This document shows positions 33,386 to 48,329 of a stretch of DNA of 64,000 nucleotides, piece after piece. The DNA comes from Diphasiastrum complanatum (taxonomy: Eukaryota > Streptophyta > Lycopodiopsida > Lycopodiales > Lycopodiaceae). The stretch covers positions 22,821,367 through 22,885,366 of the forward strand of contig CM055098.1 of the NCBI GenBank assembly GCA_029204225.1. Direction: 5' to 3'. A program made the translations under genes and the position numbers. Under the pieces are notes generated by a model. The model worked only from the letters and a program-made list of their open reading frames with translations. It did no database searches and was not told the DNA's origin. Each line of letters starts with the position of its first letter. Positions within the stretch are counted from its first letter, which is position 1.

Positions 33386-36186
33386 TTCACCCATAATCAT
33401 GTGCCATTAGAACTTGACTTTACAAAGTTTATAAAACCAAATTCTATTTTAAGTACTTGGGTCTTTTTCTCACTTTGGGCCCATTTGAGAGTTGATCTAC
33501 ATATAATTCTCTGGCATGATATAGGCAGAGAGAAACTCGTGGAACAGGAGGAGGCCCAATAACTGCTTGAAGAGAAAGAGCAAATGAACATTTGACATCT
33601 GGAACAGGGCTTTCACAAGCCAATAACATGCTGCCTTGTAGAACAGGGCATTTGCAGACCAATAGAATGCTGACAACAGAGATTTGTAGTTAGAAACTTC
33701 ATAGGAAATTTTTGTATCAGAATGGGGTTAGAAACCCATGGTAGGGCTCTGTTGCAGGCTGTCTGGAGTGAAGAAGGAATTGGCAAATGGCCATAGAAAA
33801 TGCGTTGGAATGCTGGCTGGCTGCGTGGAAATCTGCCCAAATGCCTTCATGATGGCCGCTACCTAACCTGCCAGCATGGAGGTGCACTACTGCTCTTCTG
33901 CCTTTTGAGTAGTGCGATTGGCTCTGGCTATCGCTGAAGATGAGGGAGTGTTGGTGTTTGCTAACTGCCATTGATCTACCTTAAGGACTGTTAGAAATGC
34001 GCTACCCCAGGCTGAAAAGGATCGAAGCTTTGCTAGAATGAGATGCTTCTGCTATTCGTTGGCCCAAAACAATTAGTAGCCCTTCAACATATTCTTAAAA
34101 TGCATTTGAAAAGAGTGATTGTGGCCTTTGAAACTGCTCTGGAACTACCAAAACTGATGTGCGATGGCTGCCAGGGATCTGCCTTGCTGTCTTGGATAAC
34201 CATTTGCATGAATAGGGTGTTGCACTGCACTGAGGGATGGAGAGAGTGCCCATGCCAGATCTGCATAAAGGAATTGTATGTGACCTAGAAACCGTCGCCC
34301 ACCTGTGAAAATCTACCACTTCGAAGAGAGAGAGATAAGAAGTGCAAAGTTGCCTTTAAGAAATACGAAGCTGCCTTCAAAACCAGCTTCTTCGATAAAG
34401 AAAGAGTGCCCTTAAAAAGTAACAAGTGAACAAGGCCCTCACTTGATAAATATTTCTTTTATAACAAAGGCTGTGCCTTGAGAAAATTGTTTAAGCGACG
34501 AAAAGACAACTCTTTAGAATAGGCGCATGCTTGAACGTAGTATGGACTCTGCCTTGACAAACAATGAAGGCTGAGTCGTAAATAAGCATTGCCTTACCTT
34601 CAGCAATGACTAGTGCCATAGCTTGACTCAGTGCAAATAAAAGTTACAAAGGCCTTTTTGCTAATGTATTTGACGGAAAATAACTAGGCAGGAAATAAGC
34701 CTTGGTGCCATAAAAACATTTAATACTTAGATGTTGGCTGATTCTGACGAATCCCCAAGATACTCGGACAGAGCAACTCAAGAGCACCTCTCACCTTAGA
34801 TCGAGGAGGTCTCTGAGAAGACGAGACCAACGAAGACTGAGAGCCGAGTATGAGAGCCGAGAAATGCTAGTTAGGAATGACAAGCCTAGAACTGTGTAAG
34901 CCTCATGGTGAATCCCGGAAGATGGAATGACCATGTAGGAACTAGTATTTCTAGGCAAATGTAATAAATGCAAGTAGAGTGAGCCACCTTTTGATGGTGA
35001 CCTCTAGTGGAGAGCATTATTCCACTTGTAGTTTGTGAAATGTGGAAATTCCAGTAGGATGCCACCTAAGGAGCTCTCTTGCTTATTTAAGAGACTCCCT
35101 CTTTGTGAAGAGGAGCTTTTTGTGAATTGTATCAACTCCATGCTGAAATGAGAAGAGCCTTCACGAGTTTGGTGCATCCATTGAGCTCCTTGATCATTCT
35201 TGTTTCTTGAGTGATGCATTTATGATCTTGTCCTTCACTCCTTTTGTGTGTGGTTGTGGATTGTAGAGTGGATTAGATTTGCTGCTTTCCTAGAGTGGAT
35301 TAGCTTCTTTTTTTGTTTGTGGATTAATGTAGGAACTAGCATTCATATAAACTAAATAGGCTGGATCTGTGGTGTAATTCTTGCATATCTCTTTACAATC
35401 CAGTTCTTGATGTTCTTGGGATGTCTAAGAATCAAAAGACTGGTTGGTGTCTTGATTCTTGGACTTCTAACATGATGTAGATTAGTTCTTGTTTCTTGTT
35501 TTGTCAATTTATGCAAGTAAAGTACTGTAGGATCTGATTTTAGTTCATTTTGCAGCAAAGTAGAAGTAGGAATCCATCGTTGTTCAACTGACAGTAATGT
35601 AGATCATTTGTTGAACGCATTGGCTTGCATTTTGGTTGATTATGCATGTGCATTCAATTCAAGAGTGACCCATCCGGATGTCCTCTGACAGGCAGGACAA
35701 CACTACAATGATCATCTATCCCTTCTACCTAATCTGGGCCTTAAAACAAGAAAGGTAATTTCAAGAAGTGCCCACACTCTCTACTGATAGGCAGAAGAAA
35801 GAAACAAAGAAGGACTAGTTAACATATTCTATAGGCTCTGAAGATGTCAACTTTTGGCACCATTGCTGCTTGAACTCCACACCTCATAAACCCACACCTG
35901 CTGCAACAGTGTTCTTGAACAGATCCATAACAGTTCTCATTTGTAGTCTACCTTGCAAACGAACTACCCTACCTGCAAAACGACCTGCAAGAGACAACAA
36001 TCGCAAGCAAATCGACTTGCTTGCAAATCCGTCTGAAAACCAACTTGCTTGCACCTGAACCTGCAAACCAACCAGCAACCCACAACAATTGCAAACACAA
36101 GCGATTAGACTTGCTTTAGTATCAAACTGCAAAACCAGAGCCCACACCCATCAACTACACTCCTTCAGCCGCCTCGTCATGCTCCA
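33386..36186. other. Region without recognised gene
   Basis: No protein family is recognised. The first 100 bp (33391-33485) resemble 11733-11830. Short GA-rich and GCCTT-rich stretches occur at 34320-34560. CTGCAAAC/CTTGCTTGCA-type words recur at 35940-36110. The open frames are short, overlap on both strands and lack a convincing start context. Confidence 0.45.
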
Positions 36187-36470
36187 TTTCTTTCATATCT
36201 CAGTCGACGCTTTCCTTCATATCTCAACCGACGCTTTCCTTCATATCTCAACCGACGCTTTCCTTCATATCTCAACCAACGCTTCCCTTCAAATCTCTAC
36301 CGACGATTTTTTTCAAATCTCAACCGACGCTTTTTTTCAAATCTCAACCGACGCTTTTTTTTAGATCTCGACCGACGGTTCGCGTCAGATCTCGACCGAA
36401 AGGTTCGCATCAGATCTCGATCGACGGGTTTTCGATCATATCTCGACCGACGGGCTACATTTAATACTTA
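36187..36470. repeat. 24-bp minisatellite, about 11-12 units
   Basis: The unit is near TTCCTTCATATCTCAACCGACGCT, drifting to TTTTTTCAAATCTC and then to GATCAGATCTCGACCGACGG at the right. Because 24 is a multiple of three, the frame 36089-36364 stays open as an eight-residue repeat (DAFLHIST, DAFFQIST). I see no evidence that this frame is a gene. Confidence 0.9.
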
Positions 36471-36564
36471 GAGCACTCATTACAACTATATATGCTATGC
36501 ACTACGGTAAAGGAAAAAAAAAGCTTATGATTTAGCATTAAGAAGCCAAAAAATGGAGTAAAGA

Positions 36565-36965
36565 TCCATAGCCAGTGCTCCGCAAGTATGTTGTGTAGTT
36601 TGGCTGCCTCCGTAGCAGATGCTGAGAGTTTTTGTTGCTTGGATGTACTTCATGACCTTTGTTAGTGCTTTCTAGTGAGTTAAGCCTAGGTTTGATAGAA
36701 ATTGGCTAAGTGTACTGATCGAATATGCAAGGTTTGGTCGCGTGCAGATCATTGCGTACATCAGTGAGCCGATGATGGATTGAAATGAGTAGCGCTTCAT
36801 TTCCTTCTTTTCTGCCTCAGTTTGAGGAGACTGTTCCTTTGATAACTTTAGTCCAGGGTCGAGTGGAAAGTGATTTGGTTTGCAGTTAGCCATTCCATAC
36901 TTTTCTAGCATGTTGTTGAGATATTGTTACTGATTGATGAAAATTAGTTTGTTGGGTTGATCTCG
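36565..36965 (-). pseudogene. Copia RT/RNase H fragment, inverted relative to copia V
   Basis: The frame 36911-36672 carries MANCKPNHFPLDPGLKLSKE, IIGSLMYAM and TRPNLAYSISTLSQFLSN. It continues past a stop to ATKTLSICYGGSQ near 36590. It is strongly similar to 39995-40330 of copia V on the plus strand. Only about 400 bp of pol is present, with no LTR. Confidence 0.85.
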
Positions 36966-37032
36966 CAGCAAGTGCGCAGCCAACATAATCTGCTATTGTT
37001 GTGTCTACCAACAATTTCGTTACTATACCAAA

Positions 37033-37656
37033 ATGGATTCTACTTCTAGCTCTTCTCTGATTGACAAGCTCAATGGAGAGAACTACCATCTCTAGAAGTT
37101 CAAGATGAGAGTTGTTCTATTAGCCAAGGAACTGTGGGACATTGTCGATGGTACTGAAATCAAACCAGAGGCTGATGCAGCTAGCATCACCAAATGGAGA
37201 CAACGAGATGGCAAGGCATTTGCCTTAATCACATTGAATATCAATGACTCCCAGATCAATTACATTTGACCTGTTCAGATAGCCAAGGATGCCTTGGACA
37301 TCCTAGCAACACTTTGTGACATCAGAGATGTCACATCCAAACTCCATATGAGGAAGAAATTCTTCACATTGAGGATGTTTGATGCAGACACTATTTACAG
37401 CCATCTTAATGCCTTCAAAAATTTTATGGAGCGGATGACTGCAACAAGATCGAACATTGAAGATTCAAATGTAGTGATGACTCTTTTAGCAAGTCTTACT
37501 GATGCCTATGAAATATGGGTCATGGCTATTTCAACCCAACAACAACTAACTTTGTCTAAAGTCATCTCAATGCTATTACAAGAGGAGATCAAAGGAAATG
37601 CTTCATCTTCAAGCTTAGGATCTGATCCTCGGGCTCTTCACACAAAGAGAAATTAG
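37033..37656 (+). pseudogene. Copia V gag
   Basis: It starts MDSTSSSSLIDKLNGENYHL, the usual copia gag opening, where a Trp codon is replaced by a stop. A second stop lies near 37269. The remaining body (37294-37656) keeps KLHMRKKFFTLRMFDAD and LLQEEIKGN, typical of the gag helix bundle. No zinc knuckle is readable afterwards. Confidence 0.8.
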
Positions 37657-37829
37657 AAGTTCAAGTCAAAGAGATCCACAAAATCTGATTATTCAAGGAA
37701 AAAGAACAACATGAAGTCATGATCAAATTTTGGCTCAGGGTCAAATTCTGGCCTAGGGTCAAATTCTTCATCATCCCAAGCATGAAGAGGAGGATAAATT
37801 TGCCTTTATAACCAGGGTCAAAAATTTTC

Positions 37830-39064
37830 AAGATATCGATTCTTGGTACCTGGACTCTGGAGCAACTCAGTACATGACCCATCATCGGGACTGGTTCCAG
37901 AACTACAAGCCTTTCACCCATTCTAAAATTGTGCATTGTTGGACACAAGTCAATTCACTCCATTGAAGGTGAAGGAACATACAGGGTCAAAATTCCGAGA
38001 GGTGTTGTTAAGTTGTTGTCCAATGTTTTATACATTTTGAACCTTACCAAAAATCTACTTTCTATAAGCAAAATCACTGATTCTGGTCGTAGGGTCAAAT
38101 TCAATATAGAGGGTTGCACTATTCTTGCAAATCTAGGAAAGTCCTAGCTTATGGTAGAAGATGTGGCTACCTTTACAAATTAAGTCATTGTTATTCTACT
38201 AGTAGTCAAGATCTTGTTTTTACTTCTGAATCAAATCATTTGTTGTGGAATTTCAGACTAGGCCATTTAAATTCCAGGAGTATTCAAGAAATGTCAAATC
38301 AGAACTTAGTGCAAGATCTTCCTTCTATTAGCAAATCTGATCCTCCATGTGAAAGCTGTATTGTCAGCAAGCATGCTAGAAGTCCATTTACTTCAGATTT
38401 TGTTCATACTTCTAGAGATTTGCTAGATCTTGTACATGGTGACCTTTGTGGCCAATGAAGACCTCTTCCTTTGGGGGAGCTTTTTATTTTATGACTTTTA
38501 TTGATGACTTTTCTAGGAGAACTGCTACTTACATTTTGAAGAATAAATTTGATACTTTCAGATTCTTCAAGCAATTCAAGGCATCTACTAACAAATCAGA
38601 CCCAGAGAACAATCAAAGCAATATGTTTTGATGGAGAGGGATAATACATCTCCACGGAGTTCAAGGAATTCTGTAGGGCCTATGGAATACATCAACAATT
38701 CACCACTAGCTACTCTCCTTAGTCCAATGGAGTAGCAGAGAGGAAGAATTAGACACTTATTGATCCATCACTAAGGCCCTAAATGACAAGACACGCTATG
38801 AGGTATGGACTGGATCGAAGCCATCACTCAAATATATTCGAGTGTTTGGATGTTTTCCATGCCTATGCTCATATCCCTAAAGATCTCAAAAAGAAACTGG
38901 ATGACAAGAGCAGAAAATTGATTTTCATTGGCTACTCCCCAAATCACAAGACATACAAGCTCTACAACTTGGAAAATCAAAAGACCTTCATGAGCAGAGA
39001 TGTTATATTCATGAAAGACCAATTTTTTGACCATAAGAAAAAATCTCAAAAAAATCCGACTTAA
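37830..39064 (+). pseudogene. Copia V protease and integrase remnants
   Basis: The protease active site region reads DSWYLDSGATQYMTHH, with an intact Asp-Ser-Gly. Its end, LNLTKNLLSISKITDSG, is in another frame (37929-38147). Pre-integrase (38114-38458) shows LLWNFRLGHLNSRS and CESCIVSKH. The integrase core (38446-38631) has FMTFIDDFSRR and then decays. A C-terminal piece at 38783-39064 has FIGYSPNHKTYKLYNLENQK and RDVIFMKDQF. The Glu of the D-D-E triad is not readable. Confidence 0.85.
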
Positions 39065-39359
39065 GGATCGAAAAATCAAAATCTGATCCAAGGTCGAAAA
39101 ATCCAGAATCTGACCCAAGTGTCGAACAGTCAAAATCCGACCCAAGTTCAAGAAATCCAAAATTCGACCCTAAGGTCAAAAATTAAAATATTGATACTGA
39201 CTCTGATAGTGAGTCTGAACCTCAACAGAACGAGCCACATTAGAGGGTCGAAATTTAATCCAAAATATCAAATCGACCCAGATAGCCTCCATCCCGATTC
39301 GTGGATGATCCGGCTTGTTATTTGTGCAAGAACCAAACATAGTTCATGAGGCTATTTAA

Positions 39360-40700
39360 CACTTGATTTTGACCAGTGGAAGGCTACCATGGATGCAGAA
39401 TTTGATTCTCTGATTGAGAATCAAACATGGACTATGACTGCGCTACCAAAGGATTGAGATTCGATCCCATGCAAGTGGTTGTTCAAAGTGAAATATGATG
39501 CTAAAGAAAAAATAAATCGATACAAGGCCAGATTGGTAGCCAAAGGCTTCTCCCAGATTCTAGATCTGGATTATTCAAAAACCTTCAGTCATGTCACAAG
39601 ACATGTTTCAATTCGTTTACTTCTTTCCTATGCAACAACATCAGACCTTGAAGTTCACCAGATGGACGTCCAAACTGCATTCCTCAATGACACCATTGAA
39701 GAGGAGATCAACATGTCCCTCTACAAGAGCATGGTTTCAGAAAATAAATACATTTTTAATCGAGAATGGTTTCATTCCAAACTCGACAGACTCAAATGTT
39801 TATTTTAAGTTTGTATCTGACTCCTTCATAATTATCACTCTTTATGTTGATGACATGTTACTATTTAATAACAATTTAAATTTGTTGAAGGATACCAAAT
39901 GCTTGTTAGCATAGAAATACAAGATGACAGATATGGGTCTTGCTCACTACTATCTCGGAATTCGGATTTTTTTGATTCGAGCCAGCAGACAGATTTTCAT
40001 TAGCCAACAAAGATATGTGCTGGCAAAATATGAAATGGCTGAGTGCGAACCAAGACACTTCCCACTCGACCCTAGTTTGAAGCTGTCAAAGGAGCAATGT
40101 CCAAAATCCAACTCAGAGAAGGAGGAAATGAAGCAGTATTCATTTCTCTCCATAATTGGTTCATTGATGTATGCTATGTTCTGCACTCGACCCGACCTTG
40201 CTTATTCCATCAGCTCCCTTGGCCAATTTCTTTCAAATCCAGGTCTAGTTCATTGGAATGCTCTCATGAAAGTCATGAAGTATGTCCAAGCTACAAAACA
40301 CCTTAGCATCTGCTATGGAGGCAGCCAATCTGTCAACATTTTGGAGGGCTACAAAGATGCAGATTGGGTAGGAGATATTGACACAAGAAAATCGACCTTT
40401 GGATTTGTCTTCTACCAAGGCCCAATTTCATGGAACAGCCAAAAACAAACCTCAGTAGCATTATCTTCAACAGAATCAGAATACATAGCTGTCACAAATG
40501 CTACCAAGGAGGCAATTTGGCTGAGGAACCTGCTTGCAGATATCGAAGTTATCCAGTCACATCCAACGACCCTCTACTGTGAGAATTGAAGCACTATTGC
40601 ACTATCTCTGAATCCGAGATTTCACTCTCGAAGTAATCATATTGAAATAAGGTATCACTATCTTAGAGAAAAAGTACAAAGCAAGGAAATTTGTTTAGTT
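39360..40700 (+). pseudogene. Copia V reverse transcriptase and RNase H
   Basis: RT blocks in order: YKARLVAKGFSQ, HQMDVQTAFLND (first Asp) and LYVDDMLLFNNN (catalytic pair). The longest frame (39924-40589) runs from MGLAHYYLGI through the RNase H residues YKDADWVGD, SSTESEYIA and the final CEN before a stop at 40588. Matches continue to about 40700 (HYLREKVQSKE). About 100 codons between the first Asp block and YVDD are shortened, so part of RT is deleted. Inactive. Confidence 0.85.
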
Positions 40701-40818
40701 TACTACAGGATAGAATTACAGGTAGCATATTACTTCACCAAGGCACTAATAAAGGAACATCATCTCAGATTTAACAACTTGCTAAATCTGAGGATCAAAA
40801 TTTTTAAAGATCTACATT

Positions 40819-41200
40819 AAGGGGGAGTGTTGGATTTCAATGCTCAAGCTCAAATCACTTGGTAATGAGCATCCTAAAAAATCCTATATATACTTATTTT
40901 TGGAAAACACAAAAATTGTGAAGGCTCGAATTTTCAACAAAGGATCGAAAAATTCTGGGTCAAATTTTTTCGACACTCAATCGTGGATTGGATCGGGTCT
41001 AATCTTTCCGGGTCTAGTAAATTGCGGATCGGGTCTAATCTTTTTGGGCGTCTTCGACCCTAGATCAGATCGAATCGGATCTAGTAAATCCAACCCTTTG
41101 TATAAATCTGACCCTTTGTATAAAATCTGATCCCTTGTATAAAATTTGATCCATTGTAAAATTTTGGCCCCTTTTACGGTCAACTCAGAAATTCGACCCA
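40819..41200 (+). mobile_element. Copia V polypurine tract and 3' LTR start
   Basis: AAGGGGGAG at 40819-40827 is followed by TGTTGGATTTCAATG, the LTR start at 40828. Within the LTR a phrase near GATCGGGTCTAATCTTT occurs twice (about 41001 and 41026), and a unit of about 20 bp near CCCTTTGTATAAAATCTGA occurs about four times (41093-41160). The LTR end is not defined because the 5' LTR is absent. Confidence 0.7.
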
Positions 41201-41593
41201 CGTCGTGACGTTGACAATTTGCCTACTTCTGTACATAACTCTTTGAAAAAAATGACGACTACCTACTACAAGACAAATGTAGTCAATCAAGTTGATTAAT
41301 GTCAACTTTTAATTTACTGATCACCTAAATTCCAATCATCAAGGAAGATCTGCATTGGAGTCAATGCACTGATCAGGTTGTCAGTCTACATGCGTTTTGT
41401 TGTAGTAAGTTATGTTTAGTTTTCAAGTTTAGGTAATCAGTTAGCTATCAACAAACTCAGATGAAGACTATTTGTGCCCATTGCTCAAGCATTATACTCG
41501 ATGTTGTCATTATCAGAGTGCTTATGGCTTTTCCAATAGTATGTAGTGTTGAGCACATGGGCTAACCTCCCTCATCTCTCTTCTCTCCCTCTA

Positions 41594-41625
<32 letters not shown>

Positions 41626-42660
41626 TTTTGGATTGTGTGTGTGGCTAATGTTAGTTTAAAGCTAGAGTTAGAGTGGATTGGCATTAGTTTTGTGTAGGAA
41701 GCAACTAAGCAAGCAACTAATCTAGTTAGATCACCTATCCTTGTGGTTCTAACCCCTTTTTGATAGGCAGAGGGCTACTCACCACATATTCCTACATCCT
41801 ATAGCAACCAAACTTCGCCGACATGCAGGCATGACCACCCTGATGCATTGAAGCTCCAGATTGAAGGGCGAAGGTTAATTCCCAGCCAATTTCCAGAAAT
41901 TGAGGAAAAACTGCCAAAAAAATTGAAAAAACCCTAAAACCAGAAAAATACTGAAAACCATGATTCGTCTGCTCTACTATATATAAGTCTGACCCATGTC
42001 TACTTATAGCCAGGTCTGCAAAGGTCAATTCTAAAAATAGAAGACCAAAGTAATTGTTTCACTAGTTGTTGGTAACCTTTTGTAGAAAGTTTTACACTTT
42101 TCTATAAGAATATCAGTTTTCTGAGAGGAACCTTCGTCTGAACCTTTGCTAGAGTCACAGTCAGTCCATTTTACTATTTTTGATAATCAGTAAGTTGGAA
42201 AAATACTAGGTTAAGATTAGTTGTGATACTAAGCTATTTCTGTCAAAAAAGTACTCTGTTTTGCAAAAATAACAATATCATTCTTGAACCTTCACTGAAC
42301 CTTCACTGATTTGTGTGAGGTTTTCAAATTTAGTGATCCATTATTTTTTTGTTCGACAAAGATTGGTTATATCTGGATCTATCAAAAAGTTCATTTTAAC
42401 CCTTGCCAAGCTGCAAAAAAATCATTGTTCGCTGAATACCAGAATTAGGTTGGGCGAAGGTTGAGATCCTGAAAATTTTCATTAAATGTGAAGGATGCAT
42501 CTAGGCGAGAAATGAACCCTCGCCGGATCTAAAAAACCTTCGTTGAGCTACCCTATTGGTCTTGCCGAGAATTCTAGAAGCTATTTTCACAACACTGAAC
42601 ATGCCTGCAAATTTTTGTCCATAATTGATAAGCCAAACTAGTACTTTGTCTGATAGACCC
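41201..42660. other. Non-coding with microsatellite and GAACCTTC words
   Basis: A (CT)n(CA)n tract lies at 41594-41626. From 41870 to 42560 GAACCTTC/GAAGGTT words recur. The right part leads into a TATA box at 42673, so it is probably the U3 of an LTR. Confidence 0.45.
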
Positions 42661-42672
42661 TCCAAATTAGCC

Positions 42673-42680
42673 TATAAAAG
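42673..42680 (+). promoter_or_regulatory. TATA box upstream of ORF at 42828
   Basis: TATAAAAG in the context AGCCTATAAAAGGGCTG is a strong plant TATA box. It lies 148-155 bp before the ATG at 42828, with a pyrimidine-rich leader between. Similar contexts are common in gypsy LTRs. Confidence 0.6.
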
Positions 42681-42827
42681 GGCTGATTTCAAATTCATTT
42701 CTCACATGTGCTAGTGAAATTCTTGTGAATTTTTCTCGCCACCAAACTTCTTCCCGACTTTCACACATCTCTCTGATACACTTCCAAGCCTTCTACTCTC
42801 TGTTTTTACCAGTTCCTACTTGTCATC

Positions 42828-43430
42828 ATGTCTTCTACTGATTTTGATAGATCTGTCTCACCCAGATCTGTTGTTCTACAGGATGTTCTGACCTCAACGA
42901 ACATCATGGCGCTTCCTAGCACAAGAAAAGTGGTTGAATGGATGAATCTCGCTAACCCCTTGCTTAAGGCGATGGTAATTTATGCCATATCCTTTTCTAA
43001 CAAAATAAGTATGGAGTTCATTATCATGGCCTTTGGTACGTGGAACAAGGCCAAAGCTAAGTTCTATGTTACCTTTCAAGGAATAGTGCACAAGGTGCGG
43101 GTCTCAGAGGCCGCCCTTGCTACCATTGGCATTGTTTTTGGACTTCGTCTTGCTCCATCTCACAAACAAGTGAACGCTACCATAAAACCATTTTCTGAAA
43201 CTCAAGTCAACTAGTATCACACAAATGATGGTTATCTTTTGGAAGCCATTCATGATCCTACCTTATAATAGGCTGCCGCACACCTCCTTAATAATTTTCT
43301 GATGGTTGGGAACCACATGAAAGAAAGGATTTCTTCGCTGATTCTCCATCGTCTGGTACAATCTAACTACAAGTTAGACAAGGGAACCGTCCAACCTTAT
43401 GACTGGTATAAGATGGTCTTTGGAGATTAA
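42828..43430 (+). pseudogene. Retrotransposon ORF1-like protein remnant
   Basis: The frame 42828-43214 starts MSSTDFDRSVSPRSVVLQDV. It contains an aromatic and basic stretch (FGTWNKAKAKFYVTFQ) followed by VRVSEAALATIGIVFGL. This resembles in pattern the plant retrotransposon ORF1 or mobile-domain proteins found in gypsy elements. After the stop, similar-looking sequence continues to 43430 with further stops. The family is not certain, and no catalytic residue can be named. The TATA box and leader upstream suggest an LTR-driven transcript. Confidence 0.35.
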
Positions 43431-46270
<2,840 letters not shown>

Positions 46271-46283
46271 TGGTATCAGAGCT
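46271..46283 (+). promoter_or_regulatory. Primer binding site (tRNA-iMet type)
   Basis: TGGTATCAGAGCT directly follows the LTR end. Downstream to 47120 no gag can be read; the frames at 46647-46862 are unlike known gag proteins. Confidence 0.8.
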
Positions 46284-47120
46284 AATGTGTTTCAGATTAT
46301 GAAAGGATCAACCACATTTATCAAGGATTTGGAGGAGTTACCAATGCTAGAGCATGTTAGATTGATTTCTACTTAAAAATTAGCATCAGTTTTGCATGTT
46401 TAGAATTGATCTTTTGTAGGTCAAAACTCAATATAAGGTTATATACTTGATCAATTCCGATTTCACACTTGGTTTACTAAAATTATTCAATTTTTGGTGC
46501 ATTAGGAAGGTCTCATTGGAGGCTACAAGATGATTTATCAAGATCCAAGACATGGATCTCACATCTCTTTATCAACTCAAAGGATTCTATGATTGTGAAT
46601 TGATCACTCATAATTAAGATGGCAAAGGTTGGTTGAATAAGACTACGTGGAACAAATCGAGAGGCAATTTCTTCAAGGCAAGGGAGATCTCATTGGTGAG
46701 CTTATTGAGGTTTGTGGTGGACTAAAGAAGGCTGGATTTATTAGGTTTGATACTCATCTTCACCTACTCTACTTCATGTTGGATGAAAATTTTGGAATCG
46801 ATCTTTTGATTTATGATGGTGCGCTCAATGACATTGTTTTCACTAACCTGGTGGAAATTTGAGATCAAGCATTGATGAGATATTGTTGAATCTAGATCAT
46901 ATGTTTGAGAGGGAGTATTTCCAGAGGTTCAGGTCTGAAGATATCCATATCTTTGATATCTTTGATGATCAAGATAAAGGTAAGTTCGCCTCAGGATGAT
47001 GTGCAGATTGTCTTGCTTCATTCTTAATCAATAGGCCTATATATTATTTATGTATTATTAAGCTCTTCTTGATGCACTGTAATCCTTCTTTAGGACAATG
47101 TCATTCAACAGTTCAAGGCC
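46284..47120. other. Element interior without readable gag
   Basis: AT-rich sequence behind the primer site at 46271. Short frames with stops are present and no domain is identified. Confidence 0.4.
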
Positions 47121-47125
47121 TAATA

Positions 47126-47397
47126 CTATCAGAGCGTAAGCACTTACGCTTGGTATTTTTCATGATATCAAATTATCCTTCGGTTCGAATAAATTTGTTT
47201 CGATTTCAGAGAATTGATTTCCACAACACTGTATCTTTCTCTTAACGACATTCGAATCATCGACAGTCTAAAGTTCTAGATGGATTCTCAAAGTGAAGCC
47301 GGTCTTATCGCAGACAAGCTGAATGCATCCAATTCTCATTTATGTAAATTTAAGATGAAGACCTTGCTGATCGCCAACGATTTGTGGGATGTTCGAA
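47126..47397 (+). pseudogene. Mutated primer site and copia gag N-terminus
   Basis: CTATCAGAGCG at 47126 looks like a primer binding site whose TGG has become CTA. At 47280 a frame starts MDSQSEAGLIADKLNASNSH and continues KFKMKTLLIANDLWDV, the conserved opening of copia gag proteins. After about 47397 the similarity ends abruptly (RIKRIRTT and following), so the element is truncated there. Confidence 0.7.
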
Positions 47398-47872
47398 TAA
47401 AAAGAATTCGAACGACAAGAAAGAAAACTTACCGTGCGTTGTGGAATAAACTATCTTTCTCTTTCTTCGTGCATGACTACGCCTATCAATTTCGAACAAA
47501 ACAATAGCGATAGAAATCATGTTCGATCTTATAGTAACTAACTTTGAGATCATTAGTACTACAGTGATTACGTAGCCAAACATTAAGCATCAAAACATCA
47601 GACAAATAATTTGTCGTGAAGAACTACAGAAATGCATACATTCTGAGACGAAGCTGAACGCAATAAGAAGATAGTATTGATTTAGTATGGAAGCGAAACA
47701 GATATTAATGAGTACAAGTTGCAGAGTGAGATTGCATACTCTAAGCTATCTCTGAGCGGCTAAAATGTAAGTCTGAATTAAGTGCAACTATCAATAAGCA
47801 GTAAGCGCAATAACAATCTCTGATCAACTCTAGAACTGAACTAGAATGCCCAAGAGTGTACAAGCTCGTAGG

Positions 47873-47875
<3 letters not shown>
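47398..47875. other. No recognised feature
   Basis: Sequence between the copia gag truncation and a GA microsatellite; short frames only. Confidence 0.45.

Positions 47876-47948
<73 letters not shown>
47876..47948. repeat. (GA)n microsatellite
   Basis: About 73 bp of perfect GA repeats. The Ser-Leu open frame on the other strand is an artefact. Confidence 0.99.
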
Positions 47949-47950
<2 letters not shown>

Positions 47951-48325
47951 AACTATTCGATACTTGATCATCTTCTTGATCATAAGATTGATCATCATAA
48001 GATCATCAGATGTTGAAATATGAATAGCTATTTATTCTAAGCAATTAGGTCATCAAAAGCGTCATCCAATTGGCTGTGATGTGCTGGCATCCATCCAATT
48101 AGGACTTCTCAGATACTACTTGTTGATGGATTAATGCAAGTCGGTGGCTTTGGTTGTAAACAGTCTGTATGTAGAAATGAACGTAAACTGTCATTGTATG
48201 CCGTTTTGAGTAGTTATGCAGACTGTGTAAAAACACGAAGAAAACTGCAGGTCCGGATAAAAGTTGGGCGAAGATTAAAATGTCGATTAGTCGATTAGTG
48301 AGAGAATAATCCAACATGTACATCA
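47949..48325. other. No recognised feature
   Basis: Non-coding sequence up to the break of the copia VI fragment. A GTCGATTA word is repeated at 48281-48299. Confidence 0.45.
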
Positions 48326-48329
48326 TTGT

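Larger units (their letters stand above)
37033..40819 (+). mobile_element. Degenerate Ty1/copia element (copia V), plus strand
   Basis: It reads left to right: gag from an ATG at 37033, protease (about 37840-38060), pre-integrase and integrase (38114-39060), RT (39360-39914) and RNase H (39924-40700). A polypurine tract and LTR start follow at 40819-40828. At least ten stops or frameshifts divide it. The 5' LTR and primer site are missing; an inverted fragment of the same family abuts the left end at 36965. Confidence 0.9.

Noticed and set aside
36089-36364. A repeat-protein gene (DAFLHIST repeats)
   Set aside because: The frame is open only because the minisatellite period is a multiple of three. 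No promoter, start context or flanking coding sequence is seen.
36187-36470. CRISPR array
   Set aside because: The repeats are directly adjacent with no unique spacers, and the genome is a plant genome.
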